Shown piece by piece: positions 24,718-32,945 of a DNA stretch of 40,630 nt (the first letter of the stretch is position 1; each line of letters begins with the position of its first letter). Both the position numbers and the translations under genes were made by a program. The stretch covers positions 1 through 40,630 of the forward strand of contig CAVBPX010000018.1 in NCBI GenBank assembly GCA_963597395.1. The letters run 5' to 3'. The notes under the pieces were generated by a model. The model had not been told where the DNA came from. It was given only the letters and a program-made list of their open reading frames with translations, and ran no database searches. The DNA comes from Hallerella sp963597395 (lineage in GTDB: Bacteria; Fibrobacterota; Fibrobacteria; Fibrobacterales; Fibrobacteraceae).

Positions 24718-25781
24718 TGGGGAATGAACGCCCGCACGTCATTATTCATTTGAGCGATAGGGCGCAATCCGACTGGGTGCGTCTTATTTTGCCTTTTATG
24801 CAAATGATGGGTCCGAACGAATACGGAATCGCTCCGTCGTTTACGGCAATGCCCTGTTCCAATTCCGGCAATTTGAAGAAAACCTGTGCGGTGATTCTGC
24901 AAAAGCCGACGATGCCCGGTCATGCGCAAGCCGCCCTGATGTATTCCAAAATGAAAAAGGAATGCGGATTCAAGCTTGTCTCCGACATGGACGACCTGAT
25001 GTGGGATCTTTCGCCCGTCATCCGCTCTTACGGGCCGCAAATGGATAATCTCGAAGAGCATACCAAACAGACGCTGCGACAGGTTCTTTCCGTGTTCGAT
25101 CTGGTCACCTGTTCTACGCGTTATCTTGCGACAAGAATCAAGCAGGATCTGGGCGTAAAAAATGTGCTGGTTGTGCCCAACGGCGTTTCCACTTCGCTTT
25201 TTGGGCGCAAACGGAGAACGGTTCCTTTTTCGGGACGTCCGAGAGTGATGTATGCCGGAAACCTGGGGCATACGACCGAACAGATCCTCGGGGATTTTGA
25301 AGGTCCGTGGGTGCCGTGGCTTCGAAAGCGGATTGAAAACGGAAGCATTGATTTTTACGTCTTTGGCGAACCGCATTTTTTGAAAGGCCTCGAAGGGAAA
25401 TATACCAGCATTCCTTATACGGATGTGATGAGCTTTCCGGCCGTTGCCGCGAGCTTTTGCCCGGACTTTTATCTGGCGCCGCTCGTAAACAACAGCTTTA
25501 ACCAGGCCAAAAGCGATTTAAAGCTCAAAGAAGCGGCCGCTCTCGGAGCGGTCTTCATCGGAAGCGGCTTTGCCGCCGGCCCGTATTTTTATGCGCCCGC
25601 GGAACAGCGCATAGGGCCTTCCGCTACCGAGGCCGACTTGGACGCTTTGTTCGACAACCTTTGCGTTCCCGAAAATTATATGAAGGCAATTCACTGGCAA
25701 TATCAAATGCTCGAAGAAAAACACTGGGCCTACGAGGATCCGGAATTCCAGAAAAAGTTTGTCGCCGCCTACTGTCTTTAA
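24717..25781 (+). CDS. GT4-like cytoplasmic glycosyltransferase
   Basis: A 354-residue protein without signal peptide, starting in TAATG that overlaps the previous stop. The N-terminal domain has KLVSDMDDLMWDLSP, the acidic DxDD stretch common in one branch of GT-B transferases. The C-terminal domain has VLVVPNGVSTSLF, then RVMYAGNLGHT and LKEAAALGAVFIGSG, matching the GT4 nucleotide-sugar site with the E-x-x-A-L-G motif. Acceptor and donor are unknown. As the last gene of an operon that otherwise encodes exported proteins, it may glycosylate those proteins or make a surface glycan; glycosylated cellulose-binding proteins have been reported in Fibrobacter succinogenes. Two hairpins follow, so this is probably the end of the transcript. 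Confidence 0.72.
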   Translation: MGNERPHVIIHLSDRAQSDWVRLILPFMQMMGPNEYGIAPSFTAMPCSNSGNLKKTCAVILQKPTMPGHAQAALMYSKMKKECGFKLVSDMDDLMWDLSPVIRSYGPQMDNLEEHTKQTLRQVLSVFDLVTCSTRYLATRIKQDLGVKNVLVVPNGVSTSLFGRKRRTVPFSGRPRVMYAGNLGHTTEQILGDFEGPWVPWLRKRIENGSIDFYVFGEPHFLKGLEGKYTSIPYTDVMSFPAVAASFCPDFYLAPLVNNSFNQAKSDLKLKEAAALGAVFIGSGFAAGPYFYAPAEQRIGPSATEADLDALFDNLCVPENYMKAIHWQYQMLEEKHWAYEDPEFQKKFVAAYCL

Positions 25782-25788
25782 CAAAAAT

Positions 25789-25815
25789 CCCGGAAGCTGT
25801 GCTTCCGGGTATTTT
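25789..25815 (+). terminator. Terminator of the surface operon
   Basis: CCCGGAAGC (25789-25797) pairs perfectly with GCTTCCGGG (25801-25809) around TGT, followed by TATTTT. It lies seven bases after the glycosyltransferase stop. Confidence 0.8.
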
Positions 25816-25823
25816 CATAAACG

Positions 25824-25848
25824 AACCCCGCCTAATGGCGGGGTTTTG
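25824..25848. terminator. Second hairpin, likely bidirectional
   Basis: AACCCCGCC (25824-25832) pairs with GGCGGGGTT (25837-25845) around TAAT and is followed by TTTG. It lies between the convergent glycosyltransferase and GH5 genes and can serve both. Confidence 0.75.
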
Positions 25849-25857
25849 TTTTGAACG

Positions 25858-28074
25858 TTAATGTTTGTTCCACCGCAAGGACGCTTGATTTGCTCCCTGG
25901 CGGACTTTTAGAATGTAAAGCCCGGAGGAAAGTTCTCCAAACGTTTTGAGGTAGGTTCCGGCCGAAAGGTTTTGCTTTTCGGAGTAAACGGATTTGCCGG
26001 TTGCCGTATAAAGGTTCCACTCGACAAGCCCGCTCTGCATCACATGCAGAAGCACGCCGTTCCCCTGCATTTTGGCAAGGAATGAATTTTTCAGCACAAT
26101 GGGCAGAGCCTCGACTTCGCCCTTGTTGACGGCCAGTGCGCTGTCTCCAATGATAAAGGTCGCTTTGATCGAAATCGGGGCCGAGCAGGAATCCGATTCC
26201 GGGGCGCTTGCCGTCGCATAAACGATGGCGTTTTCCGACCCGGCAACGGCGGACACTCCGACCTTGGAAAGATAGGGCGAAGTTTCCTGCCCGTTAAGCG
26301 TATAGGTGATGGGAACATTGCAATAGACCGTGGTTTCCAAAAACACGCTGTCCTGTGTGCCGTTCAGCGGAATTGTCATGGACTTGAACTTGGACGGAAT
26401 CTTGTTCGCCTTTTTTCCGAAAGTCACTTCAATTGTGTCGTCCAGGGCCTGGTATCCTGTAACGGCGGGGGCCGTTGCGCGGATGCGCGCCGTTCCGAAT
26501 TTCTTGAAGTCATACATATACACAAAGTCCGCGGCTTTTTGGTTTGTGGAACAGTGGTTGTTGCACTTGGTCTTTTTGACATTGACAATGTCCGGGTCAA
26601 GAGACGCAAGTGTGAAAGTGGCACCCTGTTCCGTAGTCGTGTTAAATCCGATAACCCATTCGAAGTGCTCGGCGGAACCGGTGTAATTTTGTCCCTGGTT
26701 CTTGGTGCAGGTTCCGGTCGAATCGTTTTTGTAGAGGCATGTCAGGTCGTAAAAGTTGGTCAGCGTCTGTTCCGGGACGTTTTCAACGGTAATCACGGAC
26801 TTTGAACCGTCGTTTCCCGTCAAAATCGCATAACCTGCGCCCGCAATGGAGGCCGAGCTTCCGGAAATGCTGATGACGCTTTCGTCGCTCGAAGTGTAGG
26901 TGCATCCGCTTTTGAGAAGCCCGGAAAGCTTGGACGCTTCGAGGATGGTGACGCTCTGGTGTGTAATGGCGCAAGACCCGTTGCGGTATCCCTTGGTGAT
27001 GGAATCCGCCCATGAACTTGCATAGGTCGTGAGATAGTTCTTTACAAGGGTTCCGGAAGCGGAATACGTGGCGTTCGAAAGGGTCGCCTTGGTCGTAAGG
27101 TTGGAACTGCCGCTAAAAATGGAGGAAGATTCCGTTTTGTCGGGGTTCAGGGAGTTTACCGTCTGACGCACGCTCCAGTTGCAGTTGCTCACCTTGTTCT
27201 GTTCCATAAAGGTGATCCATTCCTGGGTGGACGATTCGTCCACGTTTCCCGCGCCATTTGCATCTGTCGTTCCCCATTCCGAAATAAACACCGCATAGCC
27301 GCTGTTCATGGCGCTCTTTAGGCGCGTTCCGTAGGTGCTTACGTTATGGGTGCCCGCGTAAAAGTGAAGAACGTAGGCGACGTTCGTCGCATTGACTCCG
27401 CCATAGGAGCTTCCCGGCATTTGCGACCAGTTCGGAGTTCCCACCAAAATCAGGTTCTGGGAATACTGCCGAATGGCCGGGGAAACGGCATTGGCGTAAC
27501 TTTTTACGGCATCCCAGCTTGTGTTAACGGGTTCGTTGTAGATTTCGAAGATGATATTGGGAACCGATGCGTATTTTTGGGCGATGGCGGAGAAAAAGCT
27601 TACCGCATAGCTCTGTTCGTTTTCCGCCCGATGGCTGTGCCAGTCCACGATAATGTAAATATCGTTTTTGATGGCGGTTTCCACCATCTTGTCGAGCAGG
27701 GCGAGGGAACCGTCCGGCTGGCCGATGTAGGAATACTGCTCGTCGATAGGCTCCGTTGCACTTCCCTGGCTGTTGTAATACTGGATGCCCATGGCAAAAC
27801 GGATGACGTCAATTTTCAGATTGTCCTTGAGCCAGGAAATCACGTCGTCGTCATAGTAGGGCATGCCGGTGGCGTCCGACCAAAAGAGGCTTAGTCCGCG
27901 GAGCATTGCCTGCTGGTTGTTCTTCTCGCCGATAATCTTGCTTCCGCTTGTGTGAAGTGCTCCGTAGTAGCTGACCGGGCCGACCTTTTGGGCCTTTGCG
28001 GAAAGTGCATCCGCAAAGCAGTTCGGTGCAATGGCGAGCGCGAGAAGGAATGGAATCAGTTTTTTCAGTTTCAT
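25858..28074 (-). CDS. Secreted GH5 cellulase with C-terminal sorting-like domain
   Basis: A 738-residue exported enzyme. After the signal peptide comes a GH5 subfamily-2-like barrel: MLRGLSLFWSDATG, IDVIRFAMGIQYY, IIVDWHSH, the acid/base site FEIYNEP (Glu181) and the nucleophile site VFISEWGTT (Glu266). It should be an endo-beta-1,4-glucanase. Residues about 350-640 look like Ig-like or other beta-domains with cysteine pairs, perhaps spacers or binding modules. The last 70 residues (WNLYTATGKSVYSEKQ, then SSGLYILKVRQG) resemble the C-terminal domain of the GH8 enzyme upstream and of other secreted proteins here. AAAGGAA precedes the ATG. It is the second gene of an operon, 24 bases after the GH8 gene. 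Confidence 0.9.
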   Translation of the reverse strand: MKLKKLIPFLLALAIAPNCFADALSAKAQKVGPVSYYGALHTSGSKIIGEKNNQQAMLRGLSLFWSDATGMPYYDDDVISWLKDNLKIDVIRFAMGIQYYNSQGSATEPIDEQYSYIGQPDGSLALLDKMVETAIKNDIYIIVDWHSHRAENEQSYAVSFFSAIAQKYASVPNIIFEIYNEPVNTSWDAVKSYANAVSPAIRQYSQNLILVGTPNWSQMPGSSYGGVNATNVAYVLHFYAGTHNVSTYGTRLKSAMNSGYAVFISEWGTTDANGAGNVDESSTQEWITFMEQNKVSNCNWSVRQTVNSLNPDKTESSSIFSGSSNLTTKATLSNATYSASGTLVKNYLTTYASSWADSITKGYRNGSCAITHQSVTILEASKLSGLLKSGCTYTSSDESVISISGSSASIAGAGYAILTGNDGSKSVITVENVPEQTLTNFYDLTCLYKNDSTGTCTKNQGQNYTGSAEHFEWVIGFNTTTEQGATFTLASLDPDIVNVKKTKCNNHCSTNQKAADFVYMYDFKKFGTARIRATAPAVTGYQALDDTIEVTFGKKANKIPSKFKSMTIPLNGTQDSVFLETTVYCNVPITYTLNGQETSPYLSKVGVSAVAGSENAIVYATASAPESDSCSAPISIKATFIIGDSALAVNKGEVEALPIVLKNSFLAKMQGNGVLLHVMQSGLVEWNLYTATGKSVYSEKQNLSAGTYLKTFGELSSGLYILKVRQGANQASLRWNKH

Positions 28075-28098
28075 AGTGTTCCTTTATTGCAATGCGCC

Positions 28099-30216
28099 TT
28101 AGCGAACAATCCGCATGTTTTGGGTGAAGTTCCGGTCCGAAATCCGAACGAGATAAACTCCCTTGGATTTGCCGAACGAGGAAAGGTCCACGCTCCCGGC
28201 ACCTGAAACGGAAAGCCGTTTGACCAGGTTCCCGTTCAGGTCAAACATCTGGACGGACGCCTTGGATGAAAGCCCCGAGTAGAAAAGCGTGTTCCCGTCG
28301 AGGGAAACGCGGCCTGCAACGGTCGTGGCATTCGAAATTTTGTCGGAAGCATCGGGGTCGATAACGCTTGTCATCAGGTTTCCGGCCGCATCGTAAAATT
28401 CGAGCGTTTTCAGCACCAGCGAACCGTATCCGCCCTTGCTCATCTTGCCTTCGAACTTGATGCCGCGGATGGCCTTCAGCGCGTCCTCGCTGGTGATTTC
28501 GGAAGCCCAGGATGGAACCGTGAAGTTTGTGCTGTAATCGGCCGCCGAGAGGCTGATTTCAATCGTCGTGTCCGAATCCGTCGGATGGAGCATGTGACCG
28601 GGTTCGCCGCCTTCTTCGTCATTGTCGAGCGTCGCCTTGGTGAGAAGCGCCATGCGAATCGCTCCGTCGCTCTTGTAGGTAATGCGAATCTTGCTAAGGG
28701 CCGAAAGGTCCTGGTAGCTTTCGTCCTGCTTAAAGGAAAGAGCCACGCCCGTATACGGATACTGCTGTTCCACGTTTGCCTCGTAAGTCGGCTCGGAAAC
28801 AATGCGGAAGTTCATCTGCACCGCATACGTCCCGTCATCCAACAGGTAGATGCCCGAGCTTTCGGAGGCGGGGAACATTTTTGAACCGATGCTATCGCAA
28901 TAAATGCCCCAGTTTGTAAGGCCGGAAATGCCGTGGCCCGAATTTTTGGGCTGGAGCACGCCCGAAGGTTCCGAAGGCATTCTCTCCTGAGTCGGCGTAA
29001 ACGTTTCGAAGCCCGTCATATCATAGAGGTTCGGCATGTTTCCGCTGAGAAGGAGCATATATAAAATGTTGAGCGTTGCCGCGTAATACTTTTCGCCCTT
29101 CGAATCCGTCGGGGTCGTCTTGCCCACGACGTTACTCAAAACATCGTAAACGGTTTCCAGATAGTTTTTGGGGTTTGTCGCCGACCCGAAGGCGAGACCG
29201 AGTCCGCCCGCATACGTGGAAGAAACAAAGAAGCTGTAGGGAGAATCGCTTCCGTCCATATAATAGCCCGGAAGAATCAGCCCCGCATAGCCGTAGGTGC
29301 TAAAGTACAGCCAGTCGATGATGGCGTCGTTGACTTCTTTCGCCCCCTGGATTCCATACCAGTTATAGCCCCAGGTCATTCGCCACGGAGTGCGGGCCGC
29401 GTCATCGAAAAATCCGTTGTTTCCGCCGCTCACCGCGGCTCCGGTGCTCGATGTCGCCTGATGGGTGTCCCACGTGCACCAGTCGGGCATTAGACCGGAC
29501 GTCGCGTTCTGGCAGGCCTTGATGTGCGTGAGGTTCGTCGTGACGGCCGTGGACCAAAAACTGTTCCCCGTCACCTGTTCAAAAAGCTTGAAGGCCGCCA
29601 GGTGAACGTAACTCGCATTGAGGGCCGGGTTCCAGTTGCTTCCGGCGCGGACCCGACCGTCGCTTTCCATGTCGTTTTGCTGGATCCAAGAAATGAGCGT
29701 TTTGGCTTCGGTCAAATAGGTGGAATTGTTCCACTGCTTGCTCGCCATAATCAGGGCGAGAGCCGCGTCGAGTTCCGCGTCGGACGCGGATCCCGTTCCG
29801 TCCGCATAGCTTTGCTTGTTGTTGATGTGCCAGTTCATTCCGGACGGGCTTCCGGCCGAAATGGCGTATTTTTTCCAATAGGCCCAGAGCTTGTCGAACT
29901 CCGACTGGTAATCGTTTGTGGCGGACGACATATAGACCATTAACAGCATGCCGTAGGCGATACCTTCCGATACCGAAATTTCGGTGCTGTCGTTCGGGCT
30001 GATGACGCGCGCCGTGCCGTTGTTCATATCGACATACCAGGCGCTCTTCCAGTCTTCGAAATGGCGTTTGATGGAGTCCGTTACCGCATAGGTAATCGTG
30101 TTGCCGTAGGGAGAGGTGCGGTTTTGCGGAAAAGGATATTGCGGAGCGGCGAAAACGCCGGAAGCACCGAGCAGGATGCCAAAAGACAGAATCTGAGGTA
30201 AAAGCTTTGTTTTCAT
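28099..30216 (-). CDS. Secreted GH8 glucanase with beta-sandwich and sorting-like domain
   Basis: Translation is taken from ATG 30216, where the signal peptide starts (MKTKLLPQ); an in-frame start 75 bases further up would put 25 non-signal-like residues ahead of it. The 705-residue product has a GH8 (alpha/alpha)6 barrel: SEGIAYGM with acid Glu84, SDAELDAALALIMA with Asp146, and DDAARTPWRMTW with the likely catalytic base Asp272. Residues about 430-610 form one or two beta-sandwiches resembling carbohydrate-binding domains (a segment ends VLKTLEFYDAAGN). The tail has SVQMFDLNGNLVKRL and GVYLVRISDR, very close to the tail of the protein at 30490. It should attack beta-1,4-glucan or xylan outside the cell. 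First gene of the GH8-GH5 operon; the ribosome site is weak. Confidence 0.9.
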   Translation of the reverse strand: MKTKLLPQILSFGILLGASGVFAAPQYPFPQNRTSPYGNTITYAVTDSIKRHFEDWKSAWYVDMNNGTARVISPNDSTEISVSEGIAYGMLLMVYMSSATNDYQSEFDKLWAYWKKYAISAGSPSGMNWHINNKQSYADGTGSASDAELDAALALIMASKQWNNSTYLTEAKTLISWIQQNDMESDGRVRAGSNWNPALNASYVHLAAFKLFEQVTGNSFWSTAVTTNLTHIKACQNATSGLMPDWCTWDTHQATSSTGAAVSGGNNGFFDDAARTPWRMTWGYNWYGIQGAKEVNDAIIDWLYFSTYGYAGLILPGYYMDGSDSPYSFFVSSTYAGGLGLAFGSATNPKNYLETVYDVLSNVVGKTTPTDSKGEKYYAATLNILYMLLLSGNMPNLYDMTGFETFTPTQERMPSEPSGVLQPKNSGHGISGLTNWGIYCDSIGSKMFPASESSGIYLLDDGTYAVQMNFRIVSEPTYEANVEQQYPYTGVALSFKQDESYQDLSALSKIRITYKSDGAIRMALLTKATLDNDEEGGEPGHMLHPTDSDTTIEISLSAADYSTNFTVPSWASEITSEDALKAIRGIKFEGKMSKGGYGSLVLKTLEFYDAAGNLMTSVIDPDASDKISNATTVAGRVSLDGNTLFYSGLSSKASVQMFDLNGNLVKRLSVSGAGSVDLSSFGKSKGVYLVRISDRNFTQNMRIVR

Positions 30217-30433
30217 AGGGTTTAACCTAATCAAAAAAAGGAAGTTGCGAATTGTTTTATTGTGTAAAGAAAGTTTTGATAATGGGAACATTTGGGGAAC
30301 AATCTTTTTTGTAAAGAAATGTTAAAGAAATGACCGTTTTTGGCAAAAATACGCTAAATTCCCAAAAAAACGCTTTATGTTAAGGCGCTCACATTTTTTA
30401 CAAAAAAAAAGTCCCGTTTTCGGGAAAAAATTT

Positions 30434-30463
30434 TATATTAGAAACCAAACCGCCCAAACGGGC
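30434..30463 (+). promoter_or_regulatory. -10 box and leader hairpin of the small surface-protein gene
   Basis: TATATT at 30434-30439 lies in an A/T-rich region with no clear -35 match. The predicted leader of about 45 bases begins with a short GCCC/GGGC hairpin (30452-30463) and ends in a purine-rich AAGAGAGAGAAAT before ATG 30490. A 5' hairpin of this kind can protect an abundant message. The divergent GH8 gene uses the other side of this 273-base region, where no promoter was assigned. Confidence 0.5.
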
Positions 30464-30489
30464 AAAAACAATTAACAAGAGAGAGAAAT

Positions 30490-31419
30490 ATGAACAAGAA
30501 AATGATCGCGCTTTCTGCCGTCGCAGTGCTCGCCAGCGCTTCCTTCGGTATCGAAACCTGGTACGGCAATGCCGGCGAATACAAGGTGACTACCGGCTTT
30601 GGTGACGGCGGTGAATCTGACGAATCCGGCTATTGGTATGACTATGCGGATGATGTCGACGGCGGTGCTTCCAAGATTACCTGGCCGACCGATAAGGGAA
30701 ACGATTATTCCACAGACGCGCTTGACCCGATCATTGATATGTGCCAGGGCGTTTGCGGAACCTTCACACTCTCGAAGGGAATTCTCACCTACAAGCCGTT
30801 TGTCGGTATCGGCTTCAACCTGGTTGACGGCAACCAGACTCCGGCTGACGCTTCCTCTTGGGGTGGCATCTGCATGACCTATACGGTGGACGCTGCCGCG
30901 ACGGTCGAAATGGGCCTCGGCGATGACGGTGACCAGTCTATCGGTTACGACAACCCGTTCGTTTCCATGCCCAAGGCTTCCACGGCTACCACCGTGAACA
31001 AGGCTTGGAGCGACTTCAAACAGGCCGGCTGGGGAACCGGAAAGATTTCCGGAACGGAAGCTGCCGCCAAGCTCGCCGCCATCAAGTTCAAGATTCAGGC
31101 TGCTGACGGAACGACCGGTAACTTCAATATTATGAGCGTTGGTGCCTATAATGGCGGTTGCTCGGGTTCTTCCTCCGCAATTGCTCCGGCTGCCGCCGTC
31201 TCTTCCGTGAAGGCTACGCTTTCCGGTCGCACGCTCGCCCTCTCCGGCATCAAGAGCGCCGCTTCCGTTGAAGTGATGAACCTCCAGGGCCAGATTGTGA
31301 AGAAGGCCGTTGTCAACGGTGCCGCTTCCATGGATCTCTCCAAGCTCAACAGCGGTGTCTATATGGTTCGCATTGCCGGCAAGACCGTCAACATGAACCA
31401 GAAGATCATCCTCAAGTAA
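30490..31419 (+). CDS. Small secreted surface protein with C-terminal sorting-like domain
   Basis: A 309-residue protein with a signal peptide (cleavage near residue 20). Residues about 21-210 form a compact domain rich in Gly, Asp, Tyr and Trp (IETWYGNAGEYKVTTGFG, then SGYWYDYADDVDGG) with several cysteines. The aromatic and acidic composition is like carbohydrate-binding modules, but no CBM family can be named. The tail has ASVEVMNLQGQIVKKA and NSGVYMVRIAGK, closely matching the tail of the divergent GH8 enzyme. Lysine is almost always AAG and preferred codons dominate, so it is probably made in large amounts. It stands alone, with its own promoter and a strong terminator, among cellulase genes: a candidate abundant cellulose-binding or surface-layer-like protein. 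Confidence 0.7.
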   Translation: MNKKMIALSAVAVLASASFGIETWYGNAGEYKVTTGFGDGGESDESGYWYDYADDVDGGASKITWPTDKGNDYSTDALDPIIDMCQGVCGTFTLSKGILTYKPFVGIGFNLVDGNQTPADASSWGGICMTYTVDAAATVEMGLGDDGDQSIGYDNPFVSMPKASTATTVNKAWSDFKQAGWGTGKISGTEAAAKLAAIKFKIQAADGTTGNFNIMSVGAYNGGCSGSSSAIAPAAAVSSVKATLSGRTLALSGIKSAASVEVMNLQGQIVKKAVVNGAASMDLSKLNSGVYMVRIAGKTVNMNQKIILK

Positions 31420-31435
31420 TTTGAGAAAATCTTTG

Positions 31436-31470
31436 AAAAGCCTCGCCCGTTAAGGGCGAGGCTTTTCTTT
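31436..31470 (+). terminator. Strong terminator after the small surface-protein gene
   Basis: AAAAGCCTCGCCC (31436-31448) pairs perfectly over 13 bp with GGGCGAGGCTTTT (31454-31466) around GTTAA, followed by more T residues. Confidence 0.9.
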
Positions 31471-31537
31471 TGTGACGACTGTCAAATGAGTCCTGCCCTT
31501 TCCTTTTTTTTTGATTACCGATGAAAAATGCCTGTTT

Positions 31538-31556
31538 GGATGATATATATTCATCC
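31538..31556 (+). promoter_or_regulatory. Dyad over the -10 region of the GH8 lipoprotein gene
   Basis: GGATGA (31538-31543) and TCATCC (31551-31556) form a perfect inverted repeat around TATATAT. A TATATT -10-like box occupies 31546-31551, inside the dyad, 31 bases before ATG 31583. A protein bound here would block the promoter, so it may be an operator. A cruciform or chance symmetry is also possible. Confidence 0.45.
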
Positions 31557-31582
31557 ATATCCCCTTTATAAGAGAACTTTTT

Positions 31583-32923
31583 ATGGAACATAAATTTTTT
31601 TTGGCTGTGGCGCTCGGTGCTGTTTTTGCGTTTAACGCATGCTCTACGGACTCCTCGCCGTCAAATGCCTCCAGCAGCGATTCTATTACCCCGATTTCCC
31701 AGGGCGGCGGAGATGTTGTGCCAGCCTCTTCCGCTTCTTCGGCCGTAGCCTTGGCTTCGAGGGCAAGCGTCCTTTACCCGCAAAATTTATTCACCCTTTG
31801 GAAGGCTTTCCACTATGTGGATGAAGAAACGGAGATGACGTATTACCCGAGCATCGCATCGGAGTTCTCGTATGTTTTCCCGTCCGGCGGCGCGGGCCGC
31901 ATCAAATGGTCTGTCCAAACGGGAACCTACAAGACCCAGTGCACGGTTGACGATGCCACTGAAGCCTCGCTTAAGAAAAGGGCCTGCACGGTTTCTGAAG
32001 GTATCGGCTATGGCATGCTGATTGCCGCTTTCCAGAAGGATTACGACATGTTCAACCGTCTTTGGGTTTATAACAAGGGCTTCCGCACGTATTCGGGCTC
32101 GACGCTGATGCCGTGGATCAATTACTCCTTCCACTATAATTCCATAGACAATTCCAGTGCGACCGATGCCGATCTCGATATTGCGACGGCCTTGATTCTG
32201 GTTTATTACCAGACGGGTGTCGTGGACTATCTGAATGACGCATTGACGATTGCTGCCGCCATTTGGAACGAAGAAGTCAATCCGGCCAACTTGCTTCTTT
32301 ATTCCGGAAACACGAGCATGTGGACGACGAATCCGACGTATAACCTGAGCTACTTCTCGCCGGTTGCCCTGCGCCTTTTTGCCTTGGTGGACCCGAATCA
32401 CAACTGGGCGGGCGTCCTGGATGCGGAATACGCCTACATGCAGCAGGTGCAGGCCGCGGGAACGGGCGTTTTCCCCGATTGGAGCGATGCTTCCGGAAAT
32501 GCGGTCGAACCGGCGAACAATTCCAGCAAGGCTTGGTGGACGTTTGACAAGGAATCGGTCCGCATTCCTTGGCGCATTGCCTGGGACTATTACTGGTTCC
32601 AGGATGCGCGCGCCGCTGCCGTGCTGAACACGTTGAACGCGTTTATTACTACAAAGTCGAACGGCGACCCCGCCCAAATTCCGGGAACGTCCTATTCGTG
32701 GAACTTGAGTGTCGGGGCCGACAAGGAAGGTTCCACGCTTTCCTCGATGTGGCTTGGCGCCTGGTGTGCTACCGGTCTTGCCGGCAATTCCGCATGGCTT
32801 GAATCCTGCACAAATTATTTAAATGCCAAGGAATTGACGAACTCCGCTTCGAGCTACTATACGGATATTCTTCTGTTGATGTATAGCCAGCTTTTGAACG
32901 GAATGTACACGAAGCCGTTCTAA
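31583..32923 (+). CDS. GH8 lipoprotein glucanase
   Basis: A 446-residue protein with lipobox AFNAC (lipidated Cys20), a Ser/Ala-rich linker to about residue 60, then a GH8 barrel. It has TVSEGIGYGM with acid Glu139 and SATDADLDIATALILVYY (Asp195, Asp197, Asp199). The segment matching the catalytic-base region reads TFDKESVRIPWRIAWDYYWF. When aligned on R-x-P-W-R with DAARTPWR of the other GH8 enzyme, the base Asp position holds Glu324, with an Asp two residues earlier (Asp322). Activity is therefore probable but may be altered. There is no sorting tail; the lipid anchor should hold it at the envelope, like the GH5 lipoprotein at 13881. Single-gene unit with its own promoter and terminator. 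Confidence 0.88.
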   Translation: MEHKFFLAVALGAVFAFNACSTDSSPSNASSSDSITPISQGGGDVVPASSASSAVALASRASVLYPQNLFTLWKAFHYVDEETEMTYYPSIASEFSYVFPSGGAGRIKWSVQTGTYKTQCTVDDATEASLKKRACTVSEGIGYGMLIAAFQKDYDMFNRLWVYNKGFRTYSGSTLMPWINYSFHYNSIDNSSATDADLDIATALILVYYQTGVVDYLNDALTIAAAIWNEEVNPANLLLYSGNTSMWTTNPTYNLSYFSPVALRLFALVDPNHNWAGVLDAEYAYMQQVQAAGTGVFPDWSDASGNAVEPANNSSKAWWTFDKESVRIPWRIAWDYYWFQDARAAAVLNTLNAFITTKSNGDPAQIPGTSYSWNLSVGADKEGSTLSSMWLGAWCATGLAGNSAWLESCTNYLNAKELTNSASSYYTDILLLMYSQLLNGMYTKPF

Positions 32924-32945
32924 AGAGGCTTGAACTTTTGCAAGG

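Noticed and set aside
30217..30291. 25-residue N-terminal extension of the GH8 enzyme
   Set aside because: The signal peptide starts at ATG 30216; the added residues are encoded in the A/T-rich promoter region.
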